28,696 bases of DNA, from contig CAZOJP010000030.1 of NCBI GenBank assembly GCA_964580155.1, forward strand, positions 1 to 28,696. Direction: 5' to 3'. Positions 21,294 to 28,696 of the stretch are shown here, piece by piece. Every line of letters starts with the position of its first letter. Within the stretch, counting starts at the first letter, position 1. Below the pieces are notes generated by a model. That model was not told the origin of the DNA. It was given only the letters and a program-made list of their open reading frames with translations, and searched no databases. Source of the stretch: Intestinibacillus sp964580155 (lineage in GTDB: Bacteria; Bacillota; Clostridia; Oscillospirales; Butyricicoccaceae). Made by a program: the position numbers and the translations under genes.

Positions 21294-21806
21294 ATGCTGT
21301 CATACCTTGTTCCGGTACTGCTCAGTGCAATCGGGGTTTACGCATTGTATAGAAACGTACCGGTGTTCCCGACCTTTCTGCGCGGTGCAGAGAGCGGGAT
21401 GCGCATGGCGGTTCGGCTGTTCCCGACGCTGGCAGGGCTGCTGACCGCGGTCTATATGCTGCGCGCTTCGGGGTTTATTGATCTTGCGGGAAATGCGCTC
21501 GCGCCGCTGCTGACTCGTCTGGGAATCCCGAAGGAGTGCGCGGCGCTTGTCCTGCTCAAGCCCATCAGCGGAAGCGGGGGGCTGGCGCTGGGAAGTGAGA
21601 TTATGAAGCTATCGGGGGCGGATAGCTATGCCGGCCGCGTCGCCGCCGTTATGCTGAGGGCATCGGAGACCAGCATATATACAATCAGCGTATACAGCGG
21701 ACATCTTGGGCTACGGGAGACACGCTATGCAATCCCTAGTACATTGGCAGGAGATTTAACAGCTTTTATTGCCGCAGCTTGGTTTGTACGGTTTACGTTC
21801 CCATAA
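21294..21806 (+). CDS. spmB: Spore maturation protein SpmB
   Basis: This 170-residue membrane protein is homologous to SpmB. Features are VPVFPTFLRGAESGMRMAVRLFPTL, the repeated GATE motif LLKPISGSGGLALG, and the closing segment SETSIYTISVYSG. It acts with SpmA in the developing spore. AGAAGGGAG precedes the ATG. Family length is about 175, so the gene is complete. The separate intergenic region before it may hold its own sporulation promoter. Confidence 0.92.
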   Translation: MLSYLVPVLLSAIGVYALYRNVPVFPTFLRGAESGMRMAVRLFPTLAGLLTAVYMLRASGFIDLAGNALAPLLTRLGIPKECAALVLLKPISGSGGLALGSEIMKLSGADSYAGRVAAVMLRASETSIYTISVYSGHLGLRETRYAIPSTLAGDLTAFIAAAWFVRFTFP

Positions 21807-21934
21807 TGCATGATCTAATTATACACGATTTTGATCCGGAAACCAACGTATTTTCTCAGAGTTGTCTAAGTTTGTCTGATATATTCAAAAAACAGTAAAA
21901 TATATTGCAATTTTTGTAATAAATAGGATGTAAA

Positions 21935-21962
21935 TTGAATTGATTGCTTGAAATAGTATATT
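21935..21962 (+). promoter_or_regulatory. Promoter-like pair in the AT-rich spmB-hbd spacer
   Basis: TTGAAT (21935-21940)-N16-TATATT (21957-21962) would make a transcript of about 65 bases ending at the terminator at 22033. No open frame follows. AT-rich sequence makes chance matches likely. The rest of the 21807-22048 spacer holds only AT-rich repeats. Confidence 0.25.
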
Positions 21963-21996
21963 TTTTTGAAATATATTACATATCCTATGACCGAAC

Positions 21997-22033
21997 AAAA
22001 AAGGCAAAATGCATGCAGCATTTTGCCTTTTTT
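21997..22033. terminator. Bidirectional terminator between spmB and hbd
   Basis: AAAAAAGGCAAAATGC (21997-22012) and GCATTTTGCCTTTTTT (22018-22033) form a 16-bp perfect stem with a 5-base loop. It serves both convergent transcripts. Confidence 0.93.
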
Positions 22034-22048
22034 GCTGTGACGCGGAGA

Positions 22049-22918
22049 TTAGTCAACGATCTCCTTGCCATTTTCGTCATAGGTGAAGAAGCCCTTGCCG
22101 GTCTTGACGCCGAGCCAGCCTGCGCGCACCATCTTGCGCATCAGCGGATGGGGGCGATACTTCGGGTCGCCGGTCTCGCGGTACAGGGTCTCCATAATCG
22201 CGAGGTTTACGTCGTGGCCGACGAGATCCGCGGTATGAAGCGGACCGGCCTTCATGCCGGCACCAAGCTGCATTGCAACGTCAATGTCCGCCGGGGAGGC
22301 GATGCCGTCGGCAACGATGCCCATTGCTTCGTTCATCATCGGAATGAGGATGCGGTTGACGACAAAGCCCGGGCCCTCGTGTACGGCAACCGGTGTCTTG
22401 CCGAGGGACGACATCAGCTCGTAAGCGGCCTTGAACGTCTCATCCGAGGTCTGAATTGCGCGGGTGACCTCGACCAGCTTCATAATCTGCGCGGGATTAA
22501 AGAAGTGGCAGCCGATGACCTTGTCCGCACGATTCGGGATGCACGCCGCCATTTCTGTGACGGACAGCGCCGAGGTGTTGGAGCCAAAGATCGTGTGCGC
22601 AGGGCAGATCGTGTCCAGCTCCTGCAGCAGCTCCTTTTTCAGATCCATACGCTCGAGGATGACTTCCATAATGAAGTCTGCGTCCGCGGCCGCCTTGCGG
22701 TCAACCGAGGTCTTCAGATGGCCGAGCAGCTCGTTCTTTTTGTCCTCGGTCATCTTTTCCTTCTTCACAAGGAAGGAAAAGTCGTTTGTAATGGTCTTGA
22801 TGCCGCGATCGATGAACTCCTGCTTGATGTCGAGCATGGTCACATCGTGGCCGGCTGTCAAAAAGACTTCCGTGATACGCGCACCCATGTTGCCCGCGCC
22901 AAATACACAAACCTTCAT
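22049..22918 (-). CDS. hbd: 3-hydroxybutyryl-CoA dehydrogenase
   Basis: This 289-residue NAD(P)-dependent enzyme reduces acetoacetyl-CoA to (S)-3-hydroxybutyryl-CoA in butyrate synthesis. It has an N-terminal Rossmann motif GAGNMG (FGAGNMGARI) and the catalytic block FFNPAQIMKLVE with the active His in IGCHFFNP. The C-terminal helical domain contains GPGFVVNRI and GVKTGKGF. ATG 22918 begins the canonical MKVCVFGAG; a reading from 22945 adds nine residues without support. It is the last gene of the thl-crt-hbd series. Length is close to the clostridial 282. Confidence 0.96.
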   Translation of the reverse strand: MKVCVFGAGNMGARITEVFLTAGHDVTMLDIKQEFIDRGIKTITNDFSFLVKKEKMTEDKKNELLGHLKTSVDRKAAADADFIMEVILERMDLKKELLQELDTICPAHTIFGSNTSALSVTEMAACIPNRADKVIGCHFFNPAQIMKLVEVTRAIQTSDETFKAAYELMSSLGKTPVAVHEGPGFVVNRILIPMMNEAMGIVADGIASPADIDVAMQLGAGMKAGPLHTADLVGHDVNLAIMETLYRETGDPKYRPHPLMRKMVRAGWLGVKTGKGFFTYDENGKEIVD

Positions 22919-22950
22919 GTCAAAAAAACCCTTTCTACTCTCCATTGATG

Positions 22951-22982
22951 CCCCGCGCGCGCATTACCACGCACGCGGGGCG
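22951..22982 (-). other. GC-rich hairpin between crt and hbd
   Basis: GCCCCGCG (22951-22958) pairs with CGCGGGGC (22975-22982). It has no T-run on the minus strand, so an mRNA processing or stability role is more likely than termination. Confidence 0.5.
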
Positions 22983-22991
22983 CTGTGGTCG

Positions 22992-23807
22992 TTACTTATT
23001 GCTGAATTCCTTCGCGGGCTTGTCGCGATTCTTGTCGAGGAAATGGGCCATGCCATACTTCTGGTCCTCGGTTGCGAAGCACTGGCCGAAGCAGTTGCCC
23101 TCGAGCTTGAGCGCGGAGTCGATGTCCATCTGCATGCCGACATTGATCGCTTCCTTGCACAGCGAAACCGCGATCGGAGCCTGCGCCGCGATCTCTTCCG
23201 CCAGCTTGACAGCCTCGTCGAGCAGGGTGTCAAGCGAATAGACATAGTTTACAAGACCCATGTTGAGTGCATCCTGCGCGGAGTAGTTTGCACGCGCGGT
23301 GTAAATGAGCTCCTTTGCCTTGCCCACGCCGACCAGACGCGCCAGGCGCTGGGTGCCGCCGCAGCCCGGGGTGATGCCCAGACCGACCTCGGGCTGACCG
23401 AAGACCGCATTGTCGGAAGCCAGACGGATGTCGCAAGACATCGCAAGCTCACAGCCGCCGCCCAGGCAGAAGCCGTTAATCGCCGCGATAACCGGGCGCT
23501 TGAAGTTTTCGATCTTGGAGCACACGCGGTTGGAATCGTTGCCGAAGAACTTGCCTTCCGCAACCGTCATCGTCGACATCTGCGCAATATCCGCGCCTGC
23601 GACAAAGGAATTGACCGTCTTGCCCTTCTTGTTGACGACCGAGGAGCCGGTGAGAACCACGCAGTACACGTCGTCCATGCGGTCGAGCTGGTCGAACGCT
23701 TCCTCAAGCTGGCCGTACATCTCCGTGGACAGGGCGTTCATCGCCTGCATATGCTCGATCTTAACGATCGCAACATGGCCCTTTTTCTCAATTACGATAT
23801 CAGTCAT
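22992..23807 (-). CDS. crt: Short-chain enoyl-CoA hydratase (crotonase)
   Basis: This 271-residue enzyme interconverts 3-hydroxybutyryl-CoA and crotonyl-CoA. It has the crotonase oxyanion-hole block (FVAGADIAQM), the two catalytic glutamates Glu120 in GGGCELAMSCD and Glu140 in FGQPEVGLGI, and the family end GGTQRLARLVG. A short insertion near residues 55-66 (SSVVNKKGKTVN) precedes the first conserved block. GAAGGGAAG precedes the ATG. It lies between thl and hbd, as in other butyrate operons. Transcription from thl must read through the hairpin at 23855-23891. Confidence 0.95.
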   Translation of the reverse strand: MTDIVIEKKGHVAIVKIEHMQAMNALSTEMYGQLEEAFDQLDRMDDVYCVVLTGSSVVNKKGKTVNSFVAGADIAQMSTMTVAEGKFFGNDSNRVCSKIENFKRPVIAAINGFCLGGGCELAMSCDIRLASDNAVFGQPEVGLGITPGCGGTQRLARLVGVGKAKELIYTARANYSAQDALNMGLVNYVYSLDTLLDEAVKLAEEIAAQAPIAVSLCKEAINVGMQMDIDSALKLEGNCFGQCFATEDQKYGMAHFLDKNRDKPAKEFSNK

Positions 23808-23841
23808 GGATAAAACTTCCCTTCAAAATTGTCAGATGCTT

Positions 23842-23891
23842 GTGAAAAAAGATAGGGGATGCGGCGGATATATTCCGCCGCGCAAATCCCC
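23842..23891 (-). terminator. Terminator/attenuator between thl and crt
   Basis: On the minus strand GGGGAT, then GCGGCGGA-ATATA-TCCGCCGC, then ATCCCC, is followed by TATCTTTTTT. It is a plausible partial terminator that would lower crt-hbd relative to thl, unless crt has its own promoter. Confidence 0.6.
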
Positions 23892-23906
23892 TTTAAAGGT
23901 TTCGGT

Positions 23907-25097
<1,191 letters not shown>

Positions 25098-25158
25098 GAG
25101 CATTTTCTCCTTTACTCTGGTGGTGCGCTGCGACAAGGGCCGCAACGCGTGTTGGAAG

Positions 25159-25174
25159 GGGAGACCTGTCTCCC
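25159..25174. promoter_or_regulatory. Palindrome in the thl leader
   Basis: GGGAGAC-CT-GTCTCCC sits between the thl promoter and start codon. It could be an operator or a 5'-UTR hairpin; no known consensus is matched. Confidence 0.4.
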
Positions 25175-25189
25175 GATCACTTCGTTAAT

Positions 25190-25218
25190 ATTTTATCAAA
25201 GTATTTTGAATTTGAAAA
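25190..25218 (-). promoter_or_regulatory. Promoter of thl
   Basis: On the minus strand TTTTCA (25213-25218)-N17-TAAAAT (25190-25195). It lies in an AT-rich stretch about 93 bases upstream of the thl start. Confidence 0.5.
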
Positions 25219-25319
25219 GACCTATTTACAAAATAATTGCGTGAGCAGGAAAGTTATGCAAGAAATGTTTCATATCCGCACAACTCCGGCCCATCAATGA
25301 TTGCAAATCGCATCAGGGA

Positions 25320-26876
25320 TTAGTCGTTTGCAAGCCCCATCAGCTCCTCACGGAAGATGCGCTCATCCATAATCTTGAGGTCGTCGGCGACGATGGGCTG
25401 GAAGTCCATCTGGTCGAGAACCTGCGTCTGCAGATCGATGCCGGGGGCAATTTCGATCAGGGTGACGCCTTCCGGACGCAGCTCAAAGACCGCGCGCTCG
25501 GTGATGTACAGAACCGGCTGCTTGGTTTCGACCGCATACCGGCCGGAGAAGGTGATGTGCTCGACTTCCTTGACGAACTTCTTCTTCGCGCCTTCCTGCG
25601 TGATGACAAGCTTGCCGTCGGCGCACGCGGTCTTCAGACCCTTTGCAGTGAAGGTGCCGCAATAAACGACCTTCTTTGCATTCTGCGTGATGTCGATGAA
25701 TCCGCCCGCGCCTGCAAGACGTGTGCCGAACTTGGAAACGTTGAGGTCGCCGTTCGGTGCGGTTTCGGCCAGACCGAGGAACGCGATGTCCAGTCCGCCG
25801 CCCTGATAAAAGTCAAACTGCACGTTGTGCGGAATGATGCACATTGCGTTTGCAGCCGCGCCGAACTGCGTGCCGCCGTAGGGCACACCCGCAATCGAGC
25901 CGGCCTCGACGGTGAGCGTCATGGAATCCGAGATGCCCTCTTCCGCCGCGATATTTGCGATTTTTTCCGGTGCGCCCGTGCCGAGGTTGACGATTGCATC
26001 CTTGGGCAGCTCCATCGCGGCGCGGCGCGCGAGAATCTTCTTGGCATCCATCGGGATCGGCGGAATCGCATCGACCGGGATGCGGAATTCGCCGGTCAGT
26101 GCGCCGTCATACGGCATGCCGAGGCACTGCATGTTTTCCTCGTCCGTGCCGACAACGATCGAATCGACATAGATGCCGGGAATCGCGACGAGCTTGGGAT
26201 CGAGCGAGCCGCCCTGCACGATCTTTTCGACCTGCACGATGACCTTGCCGCCGGAGTTCTTGCACGCCTGTGCCATTGCGGTCACGTCGAGCGGGCCGAT
26301 CTCTCTGTGCACGGTGCAGTTGCCGAACTCATCCGCGTACGAGCCGCGCAGGAAAACGACATTGATCGGGAAGCCCTTGTAGAGCAGGCGCTCGTGGCCG
26401 TCGATGTTGACAATCTTGACCAGGTCTTCCTTCGTCTTGTCATTGAGCTTGCCGCCGCCGTTGCGCGGATCGACGAAGGTGTACAGGCCGACGTGGGTGA
26501 TTGTGCCGATATTGTGCGCGGCGATGTCGCGGTACATATGAGAAATGACGCCCTGCGGCAGGTTGTATGCTTCAATCTTGCCGTTTAGCGCAAGCTCGCC
26601 CAGACGGGGTGCGCGGTCCCAGTGGCCGCCGATGACACGCTTGACCATGCCCTCGTGGCCGTAGTGATCGCCGCCGGTGCCATCGCGGTGGCCCTGACCT
26701 GCTGCAAAGAACAGGGTCAGATCCTTGGGGTGTCCGGTCTCCAGAAAGCGCGTTTCGAGCGCCTGCGACAGGGCCTCGGGGCAGGCGCAGCTCACGAAAC
26801 CACCGGTTGCAATGGTGTCGCCGTCGTTGACCAAAAGAGCGGCTTCTTCCGCGGACAGAACTCTTACTTTTTTCAT
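25320..26876 (-). CDS. Acyl-CoA:acetate/3-ketoacid CoA-transferase (Pct/YdiF-like, fused alpha-beta)
   Basis: This 518-residue single-chain class I CoA-transferase has an alpha part (residues about 1-270, with GGFVSCACPEAL) and a beta part (from about 285, with NLGTGAPEKIANIA). The catalytic Glu lies in VEAGSIAGVPYGG. The family moves CoA between acetyl-CoA and short-chain acids. Next to 4-hydroxybutyryl-CoA dehydratase, activation of 4-hydroxybutyrate or release of butyrate is the likely role. AGGAGG overlaps the end of the upstream small gene and the intergenic gap is only three bases, so the two are translated together. Substrate preference is inferred from context. Confidence 0.9.
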   Translation of the reverse strand: MKKVRVLSAEEAALLVNDGDTIATGGFVSCACPEALSQALETRFLETGHPKDLTLFFAAGQGHRDGTGGDHYGHEGMVKRVIGGHWDRAPRLGELALNGKIEAYNLPQGVISHMYRDIAAHNIGTITHVGLYTFVDPRNGGGKLNDKTKEDLVKIVNIDGHERLLYKGFPINVVFLRGSYADEFGNCTVHREIGPLDVTAMAQACKNSGGKVIVQVEKIVQGGSLDPKLVAIPGIYVDSIVVGTDEENMQCLGMPYDGALTGEFRIPVDAIPPIPMDAKKILARRAAMELPKDAIVNLGTGAPEKIANIAAEEGISDSMTLTVEAGSIAGVPYGGTQFGAAANAMCIIPHNVQFDFYQGGGLDIAFLGLAETAPNGDLNVSKFGTRLAGAGGFIDITQNAKKVVYCGTFTAKGLKTACADGKLVITQEGAKKKFVKEVEHITFSGRYAVETKQPVLYITERAVFELRPEGVTLIEIAPGIDLQTQVLDQMDFQPIVADDLKIMDERIFREELMGLAND

Positions 26877-26879
26877 ATG

Positions 26880-27161
26880 TTAATCCTCCTCTTTATTGTG
26901 CATGGTTCGGATTTGCAGGATGGTGTCGTCAATTTCGCTTGCGTCCGCGCATACGATGCGGTGTTCGGCGTCGATGTCCTCATAGAGGTACGGACAGCCC
27001 GTGCAGCCGCGGATAATGAGCAGCAAGTCGTACCGCATATCCGGCTGCGGCTGGGAAAAGGTCGCAACATCGCGGGTTGCGTCGACAATGGCGGCGTACG
27101 CTGCACCGCGGTCAAAACGCGAATTGCAGCCGCCGCAAAATTTGATAGCGGCCTTCAGCAT
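26880..27161 (-). CDS. Small CGGC/GCTGC-motif protein of unknown function
   Basis: This 93-residue protein has two cysteine motifs: C9-G-G-C12 (FCGGCNSRFDRG) and C-T-G-C about residue 53 (IIRGCTGCPYL). It has no signal or membrane segment. The alternation of short strands and the paired CxxC-like motifs suggest a metal- or thiol-redox function. AAAGGAG lies shortly before the ATG. Its stop is three bases before the CoA-transferase start, implying a functional link. I recognise the pattern from small proteins near clostridial CoA-metabolism genes but cannot name a characterised family. Confidence 0.75.
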   Translation of the reverse strand: MLKAAIKFCGGCNSRFDRGAAYAAIVDATRDVATFSQPQPDMRYDLLLIIRGCTGCPYLYEDIDAEHRIVCADASEIDDTILQIRTMHNKEED

Positions 27162-27193
27162 AGCAAAAACTCCTTTGTAAAAGGGGCGGAAAC

Positions 27194-27246
27194 AAAATGA
27201 TCATATTCGCATTTTTCATGCGGAAAAAAGCAAATATAGTCATTTT
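27194..27246. promoter_or_regulatory. 24-bp-arm AT-rich dyad upstream of the CGGC gene
   Basis: Arms 27194-27217 and 27223-27246 match at 20 of 24 positions around a 5-base loop (ATGCG). On the minus strand it overlaps a weak promoter-like pair (TTTTTC-N17-TATGAT) and precedes the small gene. It could be an operator, a long mRNA hairpin, or an AT-rich terminator for abfD. Confidence 0.45.
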
Positions 27247-27274
27247 GACAAGGAAAATAGTCCACAAAATGCGC

Positions 27275-27292
27275 CGGAGCCAGTAGGCTCCG
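27275..27292 (-). terminator. Possible abfD terminator hairpin
   Basis: CGGAGCC-AGTA-GGCTCCG, followed on the minus strand by GCGCATTTTG, is a short stem with a weak T-tail about 95 bases after the abfD stop. Confidence 0.4.
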
Positions 27293-27318
27293 ACGCGGTA
27301 TGCGGCTGCTATGGAGAT

Positions 27319-27360
27319 ATAGGCACTCACAAGCCCGAAAGAGTGCCAATGAGTGCCTAT
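27319..27360. repeat. Competing inverted repeats after abfD
   Basis: ATAGGCACTCA (27319-27329) pairs perfectly with TGAGTGCCTAT (27350-27360). Its core can instead pair with GAGTGCC at 27341-27347, one of two copies spaced ten bases apart. The result is two mutually exclusive hairpins in the 3' region. Confidence 0.5.
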
Positions 27361-27385
27361 ATTCGGCAAAATCGCCTATCGTAAC

Positions 27386-28696
27386 TTACTTGATGCGCGC
27401 GATATTCTTCGCGAGCTGCTTTTTCATCTCCATGTTGGACTGACGCGCAATCATGATGCGCTGCGCCTGCGGAGAGCCTGCGCCGTGCATGGATTCCGGC
27501 AGGTAGCCGACAGCGGCGGTGCCCATCGTCAGGTTTTCAATCAGACGGAGAACGCGCATGCGATCCTCGGTCGATACGCCGTCCACACCTGCGAAATACT
27601 TCAGGATATAGTCGCGGGTTTCGGGATTGCGCAGATCCGCCTCGGACGGCAGGGTGACCATTGCGCCGCCCGCAAGATCCTGCGCCAGACGCGCAATCTC
27701 ATACGGGAAACGAGTGACGTTCTGCTTGCACACGTTCGCGAGCAGCAGATCGATCATGTAGTTGCCTGCCTTGGTCTTGGAGCCCTGCGAAGAGCACGCA
27801 ATGCCGCAGCAGTACACCGTCTCGTTGAGGTGGGTCATTTCGATGAGCTTGTCCTTGACATGAGAAGCCTTGGACGAGCCGGCCATATCGCCTGCCAGTG
27901 CGGTTGCACCGATCAGGACGTCGCCCACGCCGACCTTGCAGCCGCCGTAGGACTGGCGGTGATAGCCTGCGAAGCGCTCCACGATCATGCCGGCAAACTT
28001 GACTTCGCCGTTGAGGAAGATGCGGTCGTTCGGCACGAAGACGTGCTCAAAGATGACCAGAACTTCGTGGCCGCCATAAACCTTGTTGCCCACGTCGAGG
28101 TCGCTATACTCCTCAATCTTGCGGGTATCGCACGACTGACGGCCGTAGATGAGCTTGATGCCCTTGCTGTCCGTCGGAATCGAGAAGGCAATCGCGTAGT
28201 CCTCGTCGCCCTCGCGCATGGAGATCGTCGGCATAACGAGCACTTCGTGGGAGTTGATGTAACCGGTCTGATGCGCCTTCGCGCCCGTGACGTAAACGCC
28301 GTCCGCGGTGCGCTCGTCCACATGCAGGAACATATCGGGGTCGGACTGCTGCGAGGGAGACAGGCTGCGGTCGCCCTTGACGTCGGTCATAGCGCCGTCA
28401 ACCGCCAGATCCTCATCCTGCACGCGGGTCAGGAACTTGACAAAGTTTTCGTGGTACTTGGTGCCGCACTCCTCGTCGATCTCAAAGGTCGAAGAGTAGA
28501 CAGCGTTCAAGGCATCCATGCCGACGCAGCGCTGGAAGCATGCCGCGGTCTTCTGACCGAGCAGGCGCTGCATCTTGACCTTTTTGATGAGGTCGTCGGT
28601 GGACTGGTGCATGTGGGTGAAGCGGTTGATCTTCTTGCCGGTCAGGTGGGAGGTCGCAGTCATGAGATCTTCATACTGCGGATCCTCTGCCAGCTC
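27386..28696 (-). CDS. abfD: 4-hydroxybutyryl-CoA dehydratase/vinylacetyl-CoA isomerase (5' end outside window)
   Basis: The visible 436 residues begin inside the protein (ELAEDPQYEDL) and align with AbfD to its end. AbfD, a flavin and [4Fe-4S] radical enzyme, converts 4-hydroxybutyryl-CoA to crotonyl-CoA. The cluster-binding cysteines are seen in ACFQRCVG, with the further His and Cys in THLNETVYCCGIACS. Other family blocks are GAKAHQTGYINSHE, RFAGYHRQSYGGCKVG and the C-terminal ESMHGAGSPQAQRIM. About 55 N-terminal residues are missing at the edge. An internal ATG at 28663 is not the true start. It heads, on the minus strand, the small CGGC gene and CoA-transferase. Confidence 0.96.
   Translation of the reverse strand, partial: ELAEDPQYEDLMTATSHLTGKKINRFTHMHQSTDDLIKKVKMQRLLGQKTAACFQRCVGMDALNAVYSSTFEIDEECGTKYHENFVKFLTRVQDEDLAVDGAMTDVKGDRSLSPSQQSDPDMFLHVDERTADGVYVTGAKAHQTGYINSHEVLVMPTISMREGDEDYAIAFSIPTDSKGIKLIYGRQSCDTRKIEEYSDLDVGNKVYGGHEVLVIFEHVFVPNDRIFLNGEVKFAGMIVERFAGYHRQSYGGCKVGVGDVLIGATALAGDMAGSSKASHVKDKLIEMTHLNETVYCCGIACSSQGSKTKAGNYMIDLLLANVCKQNVTRFPYEIARLAQDLAGGAMVTLPSEADLRNPETRDYILKYFAGVDGVSTEDRMRVLRLIENLTMGTAAVGYLPESMHGAGSPQAQRIMIARQSNMEMKKQLAKNIARIK

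Overview
The window looks like the chromosome of an anaerobic, spore-forming, butyrate-producing Clostridia bacterium (Oscillospiraceae/Butyricicoccaceae-like). GC content is fairly high, with AT-rich intergenic islands. The evidence is cotJABC, spmAB and spoIIID (endospore formation), hcp and several Fe-S proteins (strict anaerobe), and thl/crt/hbd with 4-hydroxybutyryl-CoA dehydratase and a CoA-transferase (butyrate metabolism). The genus is an inference.

Layout. 1-4.9 kb: a purine permease, two overlapping LacI-type regulators, and an inositol-dehydrogenase-like enzyme whose upstream region shares TTGTGC/GCACAA boxes with the regulators. 4.9-6.9 kb: tRNA-Gly(CCC) with a consensus promoter, a ferredoxin plus NapH-like membrane Fe-S protein, then a DUF134 regulator and a His-rich NifX-like protein. 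7-8.6 kb: hcp (minus), with a 16-bp palindrome centred at -41.5 of its predicted start. 8.8-10 kb: cotJABC (minus). 10.1-11.7 kb: YwlG-like, HAD phosphatase and TSCPD proteins.

11.8-20.1 kb is the main discovery. The gene for the mother-cell sporulation regulator SpoIIID is split in two. Codons 1-38 lie at 11786-11899 and the remainder at 19936-20113, in the same orientation and frame. An 8,037-bp element separates them. It carries a large serine recombinase at its left end, a 34-residue protein overlapping that gene, and a four-gene operon on the other strand (adaptor, ABC ATPase, permease, S-layer-homology protein). Joining the two ends on paper gives a 48-bp attP with two 23-bp arms (19 of 23 positions symmetric) around a central CA. 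Excision at that CA restores a 96-residue SpoIIID. This is the arrangement of a skin-type element, but in spoIIID rather than sigK. The recombinase lies downstream of the spoIIID promoter with no visible terminator between them. Onset of spoIIID transcription in the mother cell could therefore express the recombinase, which would repair the gene and cut off its own expression.

20.1-22 kb: an AbrB-type regulator, then spmA and spmB unusually separated by 171 bp with a Spo0A-box-like site. 22-28.7 kb (all minus): hbd, crt and thl form one group. Upstream lie a CoA-transferase, a small CGGC-motif protein and abfD, which is cut by the window edge. Together they would activate 4-hydroxybutyrate, convert it to crotonyl-CoA, and make crotonyl-CoA from acetyl-CoA. 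The butyryl-CoA dehydrogenase/Etf step is not in the window.
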